From an uncultured Oscillospiraceae bacterium (GTDB lineage Bacteria > Bacillota > Clostridia > Oscillospirales > Ruminococcaceae), in contig CAJTMU010000006.1 in assembly GCA_910577365.1 (NCBI GenBank), forward strand, positions 1 through 64,000: a stretch of 64,000 nucleotides of DNA, in the 5' to 3' direction. Both the position numbers and the translations under genes were made by a program. Positions within the stretch are counted from its first letter, which is position 1, and each line of letters starts with the position of its first letter. Below the pieces are notes generated by a model. The model was given only the letters and a program-made list of their open reading frames with translations. It did no database searches and was not told the origin of the DNA. Below are positions 8,115 to 16,625 of this stretch, piece by piece.

Positions 8115-9437
8115 TTATTCCCTCGTTTGTTTTGTTGTCAGCAGCCGCCGAAACTCTTCAGGAACAAAGTTATCACTATCGTAAAATTCCGAAAGGTCGA
8201 CCGGCTCGAACGTCGGATAAAGCTCCCTGTAACGCAGCAGTAACGCGGGGAGCCGCTCTCCGCGCAGCTTTGCCGCCATTTCAAGAGAAAGGCGCACTTC
8301 GTCCCTTGTTCCCACACACTCAAACGGCTTGTCGCGCCCTTCGGTGATAAGTCCCTCAAGCATATCCGAAAGCTCCGCCTTATCCAGCATATTGCAGCCG
8401 AATATATCCTCCAAGGATTTATCCTCAAGAAACGCCGCGAGCAAAATGTAAACGTACAGACATTTCGCGCAGCTGCCGCACCATACATTTGTTTTAGACC
8501 CAAGATTGCAGCTTTGAAATACTCCGAAATACTGTGGATATTTCACAAATTCCCGTGCTATCTGCCATTCGCTCCATGGGCGAAGCAGGCTGAAATATTC
8601 GGGAGCTTCGCCCAGCTCCTCGCAATATTCACGGAAATCGCGCTCGAACTCGGTGGATTTGCTGTACTGATGATTTATCTCGCTTCCGTCAACGTAGACC
8701 TCGTTGGCGCTGCTTTCGTTGGAAAGTGCAATATATTTCCGCCCAGCCATCACTGCGAAAAGCTCTGCCGAAAAAGCAACCACCGCCGAAAAAGGTGTAT
8801 GTCCGTTGAGATATCCTTTTGAGTTAAGTTCAAGCAGCGTTTTGTCGATACTTCGCCGCACCCCCGTTATTTTTTCGGGTGATATACCAGCCGCCGCTAC
8901 GCAGCCGAGCGTCGCGCCTCGCGGATTGATGATATAGGGGTAAATATCCGCCCCCGCCTTTTTCAGCAGCTCCACAGTAACCACGCTGTCCTTGCCGCCG
9001 CCTATCGGAACGAGAACTCCGTTCAGCTCCGCTTTATGGTGGGGCAGGGGAGCAGGCTCAGGCGCTTCTATTGTCATAAAATCCTCAAAATCGGCTTTTA
9101 TGCCGTTTCGGTAAAAAAACTCCCCCAGACCGTTGAAATAAAGCTTTTTCCACCATTTTTTCTGCTGTTCCGCCAGCCCGCCGCAGCGAACCTCAACGCG
9201 CGGGCAGCAGGCGCACTTCCAGTAGGACACCAGCTCCGCCATTCCAAGCGAAAACGCCGCCCGCTCCGCTTTTTCGCGGGAATACTTCCCCGCGCTCAGC
9301 GCCTTGTCAAATTCCCAGCGGGGATAAAAATGATACTCGTCAATGCTGAAGTGAAACTCCAGAGCGCCCTCGGAAAGGGCGAAGCTGTGGTAAACAAACA
9401 GCGGGTGCTTCCCGCGAAGCTCGTTGTAAAGGCTCAT
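8115..9437 (-). CDS. murL: UDP-MurNAc-L-Ala-L-glutamate epimerase (MurL-like)
   Basis: A 440-residue protein with a PP-loop ATP-pyrophosphatase-like motif GGGKDS at 146-151. It also has a Cys-rich segment CNLGSKTNVWCGSCAKC near 305-325 and an N-terminal CxCC at 75-78. Architecture and the murD neighbour match MurL, known from Xanthomonas, which epimerises the terminal L-Glu of UDP-MurNAc-L-Ala-L-Glu to D-Glu using ATP and so replaces glutamate racemase. AAAGGAAC lies six bases before the ATG. The gene is the promoter-proximal partner of murD. Other PP-loop enzymes are an alternative, but the context favours MurL. Confidence 0.78.
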   Translation of the reverse strand: MSLYNELRGKHPLFVYHSFALSEGALEFHFSIDEYHFYPRWEFDKALSAGKYSREKAERAAFSLGMAELVSYWKCACCPRVEVRCGGLAEQQKKWWKKLYFNGLGEFFYRNGIKADFEDFMTIEAPEPAPLPHHKAELNGVLVPIGGGKDSVVTVELLKKAGADIYPYIINPRGATLGCVAAAGISPEKITGVRRSIDKTLLELNSKGYLNGHTPFSAVVAFSAELFAVMAGRKYIALSNESSANEVYVDGSEINHQYSKSTEFERDFREYCEELGEAPEYFSLLRPWSEWQIAREFVKYPQYFGVFQSCNLGSKTNVWCGSCAKCLYVYILLAAFLEDKSLEDIFGCNMLDKAELSDMLEGLITEGRDKPFECVGTRDEVRLSLEMAAKLRGERLPALLLRYRELYPTFEPVDLSEFYDSDNFVPEEFRRLLTTKQTRE

Positions 9438-9452
9438 AGCTGTTCCTTTCGG

Positions 9453-10439
9453 TTATAACGTATGCGTCATTGTCGTGCGGGCGCAGATGAAGCGTCTGCA
9501 TTTTCCGAGAAAATATTTTTTCGCGAACGCGTCTATGCTCTCCTCGTTTTTTCTGTCAAAGCTCTCCTCGCACTCGATAAGCTCCCACGTTTCAGTCAGA
9601 TCAGCGCGGTGATACGGTTTGCTGAACGTTGTGAGCGGTCCGAGACTCTCACACTCGAGAAAAATGCCGTTGGTAAACGTCTCAAAATTGCAGCCGTAAT
9701 CGGGATATTCGTGACCGTCTGCGTAGGAGAAATTTTTCAAAAAAATCTGCCCTTTATTGACCACCGCCGCCCAGCCATCTTCGTTGTTCATTCCTATTTT
9801 AAATTTTCCCTCAGCGCCCGGCACCTGCTGCAAAGTTCCGTATTTATTTCCCAAGAAAAATCTGTCGTCGTTAATATCAGAGTAACTCCAGAAAACATTC
9901 CGTCTGTTGGAAAGCAGTCCGTTGTCGCGCCTGTTCTGCGGGAATATCTCCACGCCGCCCGCCGCGCATACCGTGAGCGCCCACGGCGCGAGGGTCACTA
10001 CTGCGCCTGACCTGTTGTTTATCACATAGTCAATTTTCAGCTTTGAGGTGTTTTCCTCCATTTCTATCGTAATGGAGTGATATTGCCCCGTGCGCGCGTG
10101 AAGCGTTCCCACTTCAAGTTTATTCGGCTCACGGCTGTTGTATTCAACGGGGTCGTTGTCTGGGTAATAGCTTTCCGGGTAGCTTTCGGGACTGCTCCAT
10201 AGCCTGCTTCCGCCGTAGATATACCATGTCTTGTCCTCGCCGAACATCTCCTTAAGCTCATCGCCGTCGTCTGAAAACACTCTGTCAACGTCCTCGAAAA
10301 GAACGTTTTCCTTTCCGTTAAGACTGTACGATATTATGCGCGGACCGACGTCTACTGTTACAATGACACTTGCGACGCCGTTATCCATCTTAATACATTT
10401 TCCAAAATTCTTGTAGTTGATTTCCGTTATCTGTACCAT
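9453..10439 (-). CDS. Galactose-mutarotase-fold protein (DUF4380/aldose-epimerase-like)
   Basis: A 328-residue soluble protein with a beta-sandwich pattern. Early motifs are VTVDVGPRIISYSLNG and LWSSPES; mid-protein LAPWALTVCAAGG is followed by PGAEGKFKIGMNN and CNFETFTNGIFLECESLGP. These resemble aldose-1-epimerase-like carbohydrate-binding proteins. The canonical catalytic His/Glu pair cannot be assigned by eye, so activity is uncertain. TTAAGGAGG precedes ATG. A family-2 intergenic repeat (10463-10591) lies directly upstream. The gene ends 16 bases before murL starts, so it may share that operon. Confidence 0.65.
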   Translation of the reverse strand: MVQITEINYKNFGKCIKMDNGVASVIVTVDVGPRIISYSLNGKENVLFEDVDRVFSDDGDELKEMFGEDKTWYIYGGSRLWSSPESYPESYYPDNDPVEYNSREPNKLEVGTLHARTGQYHSITIEMEENTSKLKIDYVINNRSGAVVTLAPWALTVCAAGGVEIFPQNRRDNGLLSNRRNVFWSYSDINDDRFFLGNKYGTLQQVPGAEGKFKIGMNNEDGWAAVVNKGQIFLKNFSYADGHEYPDYGCNFETFTNGIFLECESLGPLTTFSKPYHRADLTETWELIECEESFDRKNEESIDAFAKKYFLGKCRRFICARTTMTHTL

Positions 10440-10462
10440 TTTAACCTCCTTAAAATTTTATG

Positions 10463-10591
10463 ATTTAATTTAAATTTTCCAAACCACTGCGTTTTCTGTC
10501 TTGCCAAAGACCCCGTTGGCATCGGCATGTAAGCTCCCTCCACTTTGCGGGTCGCGCTTCCGCACCGTCTTGCGCAAAATTCCTGCGAGGG
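10463..10591 (-). repeat. Family-2 intergenic repeat upstream of the mutarotase-like gene
   Basis: Read on the minus strand, it begins CCCTCGCAGGAATTTT (10591-10576), has a GC-rich centre containing GCGGAAGCGCGACCCGC, and ends GGAAAATTTAAATTAAAT (10480-10463) shortly before the ribosome site. The termini match copies at 11801-11930, 15566-15690 and 50529-50664. Confidence 0.6.
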
Positions 10592-10636
10592 TTTTATGTT
10601 GCTGCCCATTTGAGCACGTCAACTAATTACTAAAAA

Positions 10637-11788
10637 CTAATCAACTATCACGGGCTTTGCGGTCAGCTCTCTGCCGCAGGGCGCGGGCTTTTCAAACGCC
10701 AGTGAATAAAGATCGCCGCAGCGCTCCTCAAAAGCCGCCTGCCTGTGAGCTGCACGGCTTGTTTTTGACAGCGCTTTAAGAGAGGTATCCAAGGGCAGGC
10801 TGCATTTCGCCGCGGAAAGTATCTCCTTTCCCTTTTTGTTCATACCAAGTACGCGAATATACGCATTGGGAGTCAGAAGCTGTCCCTTGTTAAGCCCCAG
10901 AAATCCGCATAACACCGCTCTTCTTATTCTCGCGAGGGTGTACCGTTTTGTCTTGGCAAGGAAATAAAGCTCATCAAGCGTTCCCGCCTTCCTCACAGCT
11001 TTGTACAGCCTTTCCGCAAGCCCGTTTGCTCCATCGTAGAGCTGCTCAAAGTCCTCTCTGTGCATTGCCCTCAGCCGAGACAGTATAGCTCGCTCAAGCC
11101 GCTTTATATCGGCATTCGGCGCTTCGATTTTGGGAGCGAGGCGCGAATAGTCCTCTCCTCTTAATATCATCTTTCTGATAAGCGATGCCGATGAAAATTC
11201 TGCCGCCTCGTCGCTGTCATGAGCTGCGCCCACTCTTGCCGCGGTGAACGGCTCGATTGCGCTGCCCATGCTGTCCAGAGCGTTAAGATACTCTATTGCC
11301 AGAGTATTGTTGGGACTTTTCAGAACATCCGACACGTCGTCCGTGTATAGCTCCTTTACCACAGCCGACAGCGCTGCGGGATAGCTGTAACCGCTTTTCA
11401 TCAGTCCGTGAAAGCTGTCTGTATGGAGTGCGTACTCGCACGCACTCGATGCCTCCCTGAGCGCGGAAAGTTCTCCGCATTCGCTGCCGAACGACAGCAT
11501 ATCCACGCACCCAAGACTTTCAATGATTCCAACTGCTCCCGCCGCAAAGCCCTCGGCGGCGGATAGGCTGTACATCGTCGGCAGCTCAATGACCAAGTCG
11601 ACGCCGTTTTCCAACGCCGTTTTCGCTCTTATATACTTGTCAAAAACAGCCAAATCGCCGCGCTGTGTGAAGCTGCCGCTCATAACAGCGGCGATATGGG
11701 TTGCTCCCACCTCGCGGGTCTTTTCAATCAGATACCTATGCCCATAGTGAAACGGGTTATATTCGCAAATAATTGCTGCTACCTTCAT
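10637..11788 (-). CDS. tmcAL: tRNA(Met) cytidine acetate ligase
   Basis: A 383-residue TmcAL (YlbM family). It activates acetate with ATP and transfers it to C34 of elongator tRNA-Met to make N4-acetylcytidine. The N-terminal nucleotidyltransferase motif is ICEYNPFHYGHRYLI (residues 7-21), followed by VMSGSFTQRGDLAVFDKYIRAKTAL; the C-terminal domain carries the helical RNA-binding part. Length matches the family. AAAGGAGAAAAA before ATG is the right end of a family-2 repeat. It is divergent from ackA, also an acetate-handling gene. Confidence 0.93.
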   Translation of the reverse strand: MKVAAIICEYNPFHYGHRYLIEKTREVGATHIAAVMSGSFTQRGDLAVFDKYIRAKTALENGVDLVIELPTMYSLSAAEGFAAGAVGIIESLGCVDMLSFGSECGELSALREASSACEYALHTDSFHGLMKSGYSYPAALSAVVKELYTDDVSDVLKSPNNTLAIEYLNALDSMGSAIEPFTAARVGAAHDSDEAAEFSSASLIRKMILRGEDYSRLAPKIEAPNADIKRLERAILSRLRAMHREDFEQLYDGANGLAERLYKAVRKAGTLDELYFLAKTKRYTLARIRRAVLCGFLGLNKGQLLTPNAYIRVLGMNKKGKEILSAAKCSLPLDTSLKALSKTSRAAHRQAAFEERCGDLYSLAFEKPAPCGRELTAKPVIVD

Positions 11789-11800
11789 TTTTTCTCCTTT

Positions 11801-11930
11801 AATTTACATTTGAATTTTCCGCACCAATTCATCTGCCTGCGGAAGCTTAAGCCAGCCTTAATTTTAAAGTTACGCTACACTGTATGGTCTGAGCTTTTAA
11901 ATCGGCTTGCGGATAATTCCTGTGTGGGCG
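11801..11930 (-). repeat. Family-2 intergenic repeat upstream of tmcAL
   Basis: Minus-strand reading starts CGCCCACACAGGAATTATCC (11930-11911) and ends CGGAAAATTCAAATGTAAAT followed directly by TAAAGGAGAAAAAATG of tmcAL. The interior has a weaker hairpin than the other copies and includes AGCTTCCGC. Confidence 0.55.
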
Positions 11931-12071
11931 TTGAATTCAATTTTCGTCACTTTTACTTATTTTATTGGTAAGACTTTAATTCCGCAAGAGAAATGCTCTG
12001 TTCGTTAAATCTTTCTACCCTACCATTTTACACCATAATCGCAAATAAATCAATTATTTTTTGAAAACCTC

Positions 12072-12100
12072 TTGATTTTTTTTTCAAAAAGTACTACAAT
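12072..12100 (+). promoter_or_regulatory. ackA promoter
   Basis: TTGATT (12072-12077), 17 bases, TACAAT (12095-12100), about 70 bases before the ackA start. The AT-rich 11931-12071 stretch holds nothing else recognisable. Confidence 0.65.
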
Positions 12101-12170
12101 ATTATAGGAAATTTGTCGTTCGTGATAATAAACGGACGATTGTTAATTATATCGGAAAGGAAATAATTGT

Positions 12171-13373
12171 ATGAAAGTTCTTGTAATCAACGCGGGAAGC
12201 TCTTCCCTTAAGTACCAGCTTATCAATATGGAGGATGAAAGTGTCATTGCCAAGGGCAACTGCGACCGGATCGGCATTGACGGTCACATCAAGCATACCG
12301 CGTTTGACGGGAGAACGGTGGATACTGACTGCCCGTTCCCGACCCATACGGAGGCGTTTGAGAAGCTGGTTGAGGTATTGACGACGGGAGACGCCGCCGT
12401 GCTTTCGAGCATGAGCGAGATTTCCGCGGTAGGTCACAGAATCGTACAGGGCGCGGAAATATTTGACAAGACCACTTTGGTAACCGACGAGGTCATTCAG
12501 CAGATAGACGACCTCTCGGAGCTTGCTCCCGTACATAATCACCCCCACGCGCTGGCGCTGAGAGCCTGCAAAAAGGTTATCCCCGAAACCACCCCGCAGG
12601 TCGTTGTGTTCGATACCGCATTCCACCAGACTATGCCCGAAAAGGCATATATGTTCGGCATGCCCTATGAGTGCTACGAAAAGTATCATGTAAGGAAATA
12701 CGGCTTCCACGGAACTTCTCACAGATTTGTTACACAGGCTTTGGCGGACGCGATGGGCAAAGATATCAAGGATTTGAAAATAGTTTCCTGTCATCTTGGC
12801 AACGGTTCTTCCATAACGGCGGTAGAAGGCGGAAAATCCGTTGACACGTCCATGGGATTCACGCCGCTTGACGGCGTTATAATGGGTACGCGCTCGGGTT
12901 GCGTTGATCCTTCGGCGGTCACGTTTATCGCAAGCAAGCTGGGTCTTTCACCATCTGAGATGAGCGACTACCTTAATAAAAAATCAGGCTTCCTCGGAAT
13001 TTCTGGAATATCCAGCGATAATCGAGATATTACTGCCGCTGCAACAAATGGAGATAATCGTGCGAAATTGGTTGGTGAAATGCTGCGGTATGAAATAAAG
13101 AAATATATCGGTTCTTACGCGGCAATAATGAACGGGCTGGACGCAGTTATTTTCACTGGCGGCATCGGAGAGAATTCCGATGATCTGCGCGCGGATGTTT
13201 GCCGTAATATGGAATATCTTGGCATCAAGCTGGATGAAAAGAAGAATGAGGGAATGAATGGAAAGCTTTGCAGGATTTCCGCTCCCGACAGCAAGGTAGA
13301 GGTTTGGGTGGTTCCCACCAACGAAGAGCTGCTTATAGCGCGCGATACGAAAGCGCTTGTCGAGGGAATGTAA
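12171..13373 (+). CDS. ackA: Acetate kinase
   Basis: A 400-residue acetate kinase that interconverts acetate + ATP and acetyl phosphate + ADP, the ATP-yielding step of fermentation. Family motifs are NAGSSSLKYQL at 7-17, DTAFHQTMP near 145, YGFHGTSH near 175 (catalytic His), HLGNGSS near 205 and FTGGIGENS near 325. AAGGAAA precedes ATG. No pta gene is adjacent. It is divergent from tmcAL, which consumes acetate, and is followed by a GC-rich terminator. Confidence 0.97.
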   Translation: MKVLVINAGSSSLKYQLINMEDESVIAKGNCDRIGIDGHIKHTAFDGRTVDTDCPFPTHTEAFEKLVEVLTTGDAAVLSSMSEISAVGHRIVQGAEIFDKTTLVTDEVIQQIDDLSELAPVHNHPHALALRACKKVIPETTPQVVVFDTAFHQTMPEKAYMFGMPYECYEKYHVRKYGFHGTSHRFVTQALADAMGKDIKDLKIVSCHLGNGSSITAVEGGKSVDTSMGFTPLDGVIMGTRSGCVDPSAVTFIASKLGLSPSEMSDYLNKKSGFLGISGISSDNRDITAAATNGDNRAKLVGEMLRYEIKKYIGSYAAIMNGLDAVIFTGGIGENSDDLRADVCRNMEYLGIKLDEKKNEGMNGKLCRISAPDSKVEVWVVPTNEELLIARDTKALVEGM

Positions 13374-13383
13374 TTTAATCTTT

Positions 13384-13414
13384 AGCCCGCGGAAAACTGC
13401 GGGCTTCAGCTTTT
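13384..13414 (+). terminator. ackA terminator
   Basis: AGCCCGC pairs with GCGGGCT (13399-13405), with a short T-rich tail CAGCTTTTA. A near-identical hairpin recurs at 13574-13599 after the intervening repeat. Confidence 0.7.
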
Positions 13415-13429
13415 AGTAAAAGTTAATGC

Positions 13430-13560
13430 AACGCAATGTTAACGCAGGAAATTTTTCGCGAGAGCCTGAATGTACAACACGCAGCGAAGCGAAGTGTTGC
13501 ACATTCAGGCGGGTCGCGGAAAATTTCAAATTTAAATAGTTCAGTTTAGATCAACATTTT
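13430..13560 (+). repeat. Family-1 nested inverted repeat, copy A
   Basis: Outer arms AATGTT (13435-13440) and AACATT (13553-13558). Next arms GAAATTTTT and GAAAATTTC. The central 17-bp stem is 13464-13480 with 13494-13510 (one mismatch) around a loop containing GCGAAGC. Lies between two near-identical terminators. Confidence 0.8.
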
Positions 13561-13573
13561 GTATATAGGTTAT

Positions 13574-13599
13574 AGCCCGCGGAAAACCGCAGGCTTTTT
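13574..13599 (+). terminator. Second ackA-type terminator
   Basis: AGCCCGCGG, AAAA, CCGCAGGCT, then TTTTTG. It nearly duplicates the hairpin at 13384, with repeat copy A between them. Confidence 0.7.
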
Positions 13600-13707
13600 G
13601 TCAGTTTTTAGTAAGAGCCTGTTAAACATCTTTCAGCACATATATTACTGCGTTTATTGCGTATTACTGCGTACGCTGTGTTAAATACAGGCTATAAAGA
13701 ATAAGTC

Positions 13708-13736
13708 TTGACAAAAAGAAGGTTTTGTGGTAAAAT
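13708..13736 (+). promoter_or_regulatory. Promoter of the membrane/DUF4097 operon
   Basis: TTGACA (13708-13713), 17 bases, TAAAAT (13731-13736). Two direct copies of ATTACTGCGT (13644-13653 and 13663-13672) lie just upstream and could be an operator. Confidence 0.8.
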
Positions 13737-13773
13737 ATATTTGGTGTATTTTCAGCGCGAAGGGGGAAAAGCC

Positions 13774-14280
13774 GTGGAAGAGCTTCGGGAAACGCCGGAT
13801 GACAATACAATCCGTTCCGCCGAAGAAAATTGCGGCGCGGATAACGGTTTCCGGACGGAGGATATGGCGGAGTATCCCATTCAAAGCGACAATTTAACCG
13901 AGCGCGTGATTGGCGGAAAAGTGAAAATAAAAGCCGCGATAAAACGCTTTTTTATTTCGTTTAAAGTCAAAGCGGCTTATTTTGCCTATATGATAGTTTT
14001 TTTGACAACCTTTGCGGTCATGCTGCTTTTTCTGACGCTGGCGGCTGTGGGAATACCAATGGGAATCATTTTCGGGGTTTTTGGTATTGCTATTAAGCTG
14101 TTTAAAGCAGATTTTATTATTACTCAGCTGGCTCCCGAGCTGATGATTTTCGGGGGGCTTGCTGCTGCCTGCGGCACTGCTTTCTGCGGACTGCTTGCGG
14201 TAAAAGCTGGGTTTATGGTATCACGGCTTTTTTTAAAAATAAAGCGTCGCTGTGACAGGCTGAGAGGCTGGGTCGGATAA
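13774..14280 (+). CDS. Small integral membrane protein preceding a DUF4097 gene
   Basis: A 168-residue protein with an acidic cytoplasmic N-terminus (about 60 residues) and three hydrophobic segments (about 68-95, 100-115 and 122-150), ending in basic KIKRRCDRLRGW. A GTG start at 13774 is chosen because AGGGGG lies just upstream and the -10 box at 13731 rules out earlier starts. Context and topology resemble DUF1700/HAAS-type proteins, which pair with DUF4097 proteins. The stop overlaps the next ATG by one base. Confidence 0.7.
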   Translation: MEELRETPDDNTIRSAEENCGADNGFRTEDMAEYPIQSDNLTERVIGGKVKIKAAIKRFFISFKVKAAYFAYMIVFLTTFAVMLLFLTLAAVGIPMGIIFGVFGIAIKLFKADFIITQLAPELMIFGGLAAACGTAFCGLLAVKAGFMVSRLFLKIKRRCDRLRGWVG

Positions 14281-15023
14281 TGGAGAAAAAGGTCAATGTG
14301 TTTCTGGCTGTCACAGCAGTTCTGACAATGATTTTCGGATGCTTTGCCTATTATTTCCGCAACGCGGAACACGATTCGGCACAGACGGGGGATATAGCAT
14401 TCCCAATGTGCGAATATATCAATATAGAGATATTGAGATTGGATGTTGAAATAATACCGTACGACGGCAAAAATATCCGTGTGGCGTATAAAAATGAAGT
14501 TCCGCTTGCTTTGGAGCTTGGAGATAATCGGCTGACCATAAGGGAGAGCGAGGAGTTTGTGATATCTCTTTTCGCGGGCAGCGAGGCAGAATTTGGTTTA
14601 TATCTGTATCTGCCCGAGGAGAAATACCGTGAAATTACCGTATATACGGGCGGAGGAAATGTTTCCGTACGCGGCGCAGACTGCGAAAAAATGACGATTA
14701 TAACCAACAGTGGTGATATATCCGTTGAGGATAACGCTTCACTTGTAAATCTGGTTACAAGCACAGGCAATATCCTGCTGGATTTCGCCGAGGTCGTGCA
14801 CGACAGTTCGGTGCAGTCCCGAAGCGGCAACGCGGATATTCTGATACCTGAGGACAGCTCGGTGGTCCTGGAGTTTGAAACGGATACGGGAGAGTGCGTG
14901 ACTGAGCTATTTAATGGCAACGTGTACGGCAGTTATAAATACAGCTTCAACGGAGGCAGGCGGAGCATTTTCGCATCGCTTGAGTCCGGAACGTTAACAA
15001 TAGGGGAGCGGGACGGCGCTTGA
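14280..15023 (+). CDS. DUF4097 family membrane-anchored beta-solenoid protein
   Basis: A 247-residue protein with one N-terminal membrane segment (residues 7-27) and an extracytoplasmic repeat domain of short strands. The repeats read VYTGGGNVSVRGADCE, ITNSGDISVEDNAS, VTSTGNILLDFAE, VQSRSGNADILI and FETDTGECVTEL. This SGxI/V ladder is the DUF4097/LiaG-like putative-adhesin signature, often linked to envelope-stress modules. It overlaps and is coupled to the membrane gene before it. Confidence 0.8.
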   Translation: MEKKVNVFLAVTAVLTMIFGCFAYYFRNAEHDSAQTGDIAFPMCEYINIEILRLDVEIIPYDGKNIRVAYKNEVPLALELGDNRLTIRESEEFVISLFAGSEAEFGLYLYLPEEKYREITVYTGGGNVSVRGADCEKMTIITNSGDISVEDNASLVNLVTSTGNILLDFAEVVHDSSVQSRSGNADILIPEDSSVVLEFETDTGECVTELFNGNVYGSYKYSFNGGRRSIFASLESGTLTIGERDGA

Positions 15024-15099
15024 TTCCGGATCGGACGGCAGAGTTTATCCGTTGGAATTGACAATTGATATATACCGGCAGAAAGGACGGAAAATTCCG

Positions 15100-15507
15100 A
15101 TGAAAAATTTCAGGCATGTGATTACCATGACCTCAACGGCACAGGAACAGTACTGCAATTTATCCTTTGAGGTGGAGGAATGCGTGCGCAGAAGCGGCAT
15201 AAGCGAGGGTATTTGTGTGGTGTTTTCGCAGCACACCACGTCCTCGGTTTTTCTGGAAAACGACCGTGAAAATCTCTATAAGGACTGGTCGGAACTTCTC
15301 AGCAGCGCCACCCAGTGCAAGGTGCATTATATGGTGGATTATACCAGCGCGGGGAAGGCTCATATGAAGCAGATACTATTGGGTGCGTCGGTAACTATAC
15401 CTATATCGGAAGGCAAGCTTGATCTTGGTCCTCGCCAGTATATCATGTACGGGGATTTTGACGGCTGCCGTGAAAAATCTGTTGTAGTGAAGATAATAGG
15501 CGAGTAA
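15100..15507 (+). CDS. YjbQ/UPF0047 family protein
   Basis: A 135-residue protein of the YjbQ (UPF0047) family, reported to have weak thiamine-phosphate synthase activity; its true role is unclear. Motifs are SQHTTSSVFLENDRE (residues 44-58, conserved His), the middle HYMVDYTSAGKAHMKQILLG, and the C-terminal LDLGPRQYIMYGDFDGCREK. ATG 15100 is preferred over an upstream in-frame ATG (15052) because GAAAGGAC lies upstream and the family starts near here. A family-2 repeat separates it from the next gene. Confidence 0.85.
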   Translation: MKNFRHVITMTSTAQEQYCNLSFEVEECVRRSGISEGICVVFSQHTTSSVFLENDRENLYKDWSELLSSATQCKVHYMVDYTSAGKAHMKQILLGASVTIPISEGKLDLGPRQYIMYGDFDGCREKSVVVKIIGE

Positions 15508-15565
15508 TAAAAAACGCCATAAAGATCTTGGTTTGAAATAAGCTGTGAAAGCCAACATCTACAAA

Positions 15566-15690
15566 CCGCCCTCGCAGGAATTTTCTGAATGCCGGCGGTA
15601 AGGAGGTGTGAAACGATGTCTTATCGCCGGGCTAATGAAACCCGCGGCAGGCGGGTGCAGTGATGTGGAAAATTCAAATAAAATAAGGAG
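15566..15690 (+). repeat. Family-2 intergenic repeat upstream of the GT2 gene
   Basis: Starts CCGCCCTCGCAGGAATTTT and ends GTGGAAAATTCAAATAAAAT followed by AAGGAG, which is the ribosome site of the glycosyltransferase. A central stem includes CCGGCGGTAA with TTATCGCCGG. Confidence 0.6.
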
Positions 15691-15695
15691 AAAAG

Positions 15696-16625
15696 ATGCT
15701 TTCTGTAATAATTCCCGCATATAACGAGCAAGAAAATATCGCGAATACCGCCGAGGTTATATCGGGGATACTGGATGCCGAGGAAATTGAATTTGAGATG
15801 ATTTTCGCCGACGACGGTTCCAAGGACGGAAGCTGGGCAGAGATATGCCGCCTTAACGCAGATGACCCGCGGGTAAGAGGTCTTAGGTTTTCGCGGAATT
15901 TTGGCAAGGAGGGCGCAATTTTCGCGGGACTCAGAGCGGCGGAGGGCGACTGTGCGGTGCTTATTGACTGCGACCTTCAGCACCCGCCGGAGCTTATACC
16001 GCAGATGTACCGTATGTGGGAACGCGGTGCAGAGGTTGTGGAGGCGCGCAAGTCCTCCCGCGGACGCGAAAGCCTTTTCTATAAGCTCTTTGCCAAAGGC
16101 TTTTACAAGCTTATGAGATCTTCATCGGGGATAAATTTGGACGGGGCAAGCGACTTCAAGCTGCTGGACAGAAAAGCAGTGAATGCGCTGAACGAAATGC
16201 CTGAGCGAATGACTTTTTTCAGGGCACTGTCGGGCTGGGTTGGCTTCCGCACAGAGCATATCGAGTTCGACGTAAAGCCACGTAACGCGGGAAAAACCAA
16301 ATGGAACTATAAAAAACTTTTTATCTTCGGAATAAACTCCGTTACTTCATTTACAAATTTCCCCATGCACGTAATCACGCTGATAGGCGTAATTTTTGGG
16401 ATATTTGCTGTGGTGATGGGGATACAAACTCTTGTTAACTATTTCAGCGGCAGCGCAGCCGACGGTTTTACCACGGTGATACTGCTGGTGTTGATACTGG
16501 GCGCATGCCTTATGATAGGGATAGGCATAATCGGATTTTATCTGTCAAAAATTTACGAGGAGATCAAGCGCAGACCGCGCTATATCATTTCGGAATATAC
16601 TAAAAGAATGCGGCGAAAGGAATGA
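15696..16625 (+). CDS. GT2 glycosyltransferase (CsbB/GtrB-like)
   Basis: A 309-residue membrane glycosyltransferase of the dolichyl-phosphate-mannose-synthase-like family. These enzymes load a sugar from a nucleotide donor onto undecaprenyl phosphate. The GT-A domain shows LSVIIPAYNEQENI at 2-15, FADDGSKDGSW near 35-45, and DCDLQHPPE near 91-99 (metal-binding DxD-like). Two C-terminal membrane helices lie at about 225-250 and 262-290. Its stop overlaps the start of a YfhO-like gene, the same pairing as Bacillus csbB-yfhO in cell-envelope glycosylation. Confidence 0.88.
   Translation: MLSVIIPAYNEQENIANTAEVISGILDAEEIEFEMIFADDGSKDGSWAEICRLNADDPRVRGLRFSRNFGKEGAIFAGLRAAEGDCAVLIDCDLQHPPELIPQMYRMWERGAEVVEARKSSRGRESLFYKLFAKGFYKLMRSSSGINLDGASDFKLLDRKAVNALNEMPERMTFFRALSGWVGFRTEHIEFDVKPRNAGKTKWNYKKLFIFGINSVTSFTNFPMHVITLIGVIFGIFAVVMGIQTLVNYFSGSAADGFTTVILLVLILGACLMIGIGIIGFYLSKIYEEIKRRPRYIISEYTKRMRRKE

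Noticed and set aside
10427..10609. 60-codon minus-strand frame upstream of the mutarotase-like gene
   Set aside because: Runs through the family-2 repeat; the apparent peptide is repeat sequence.
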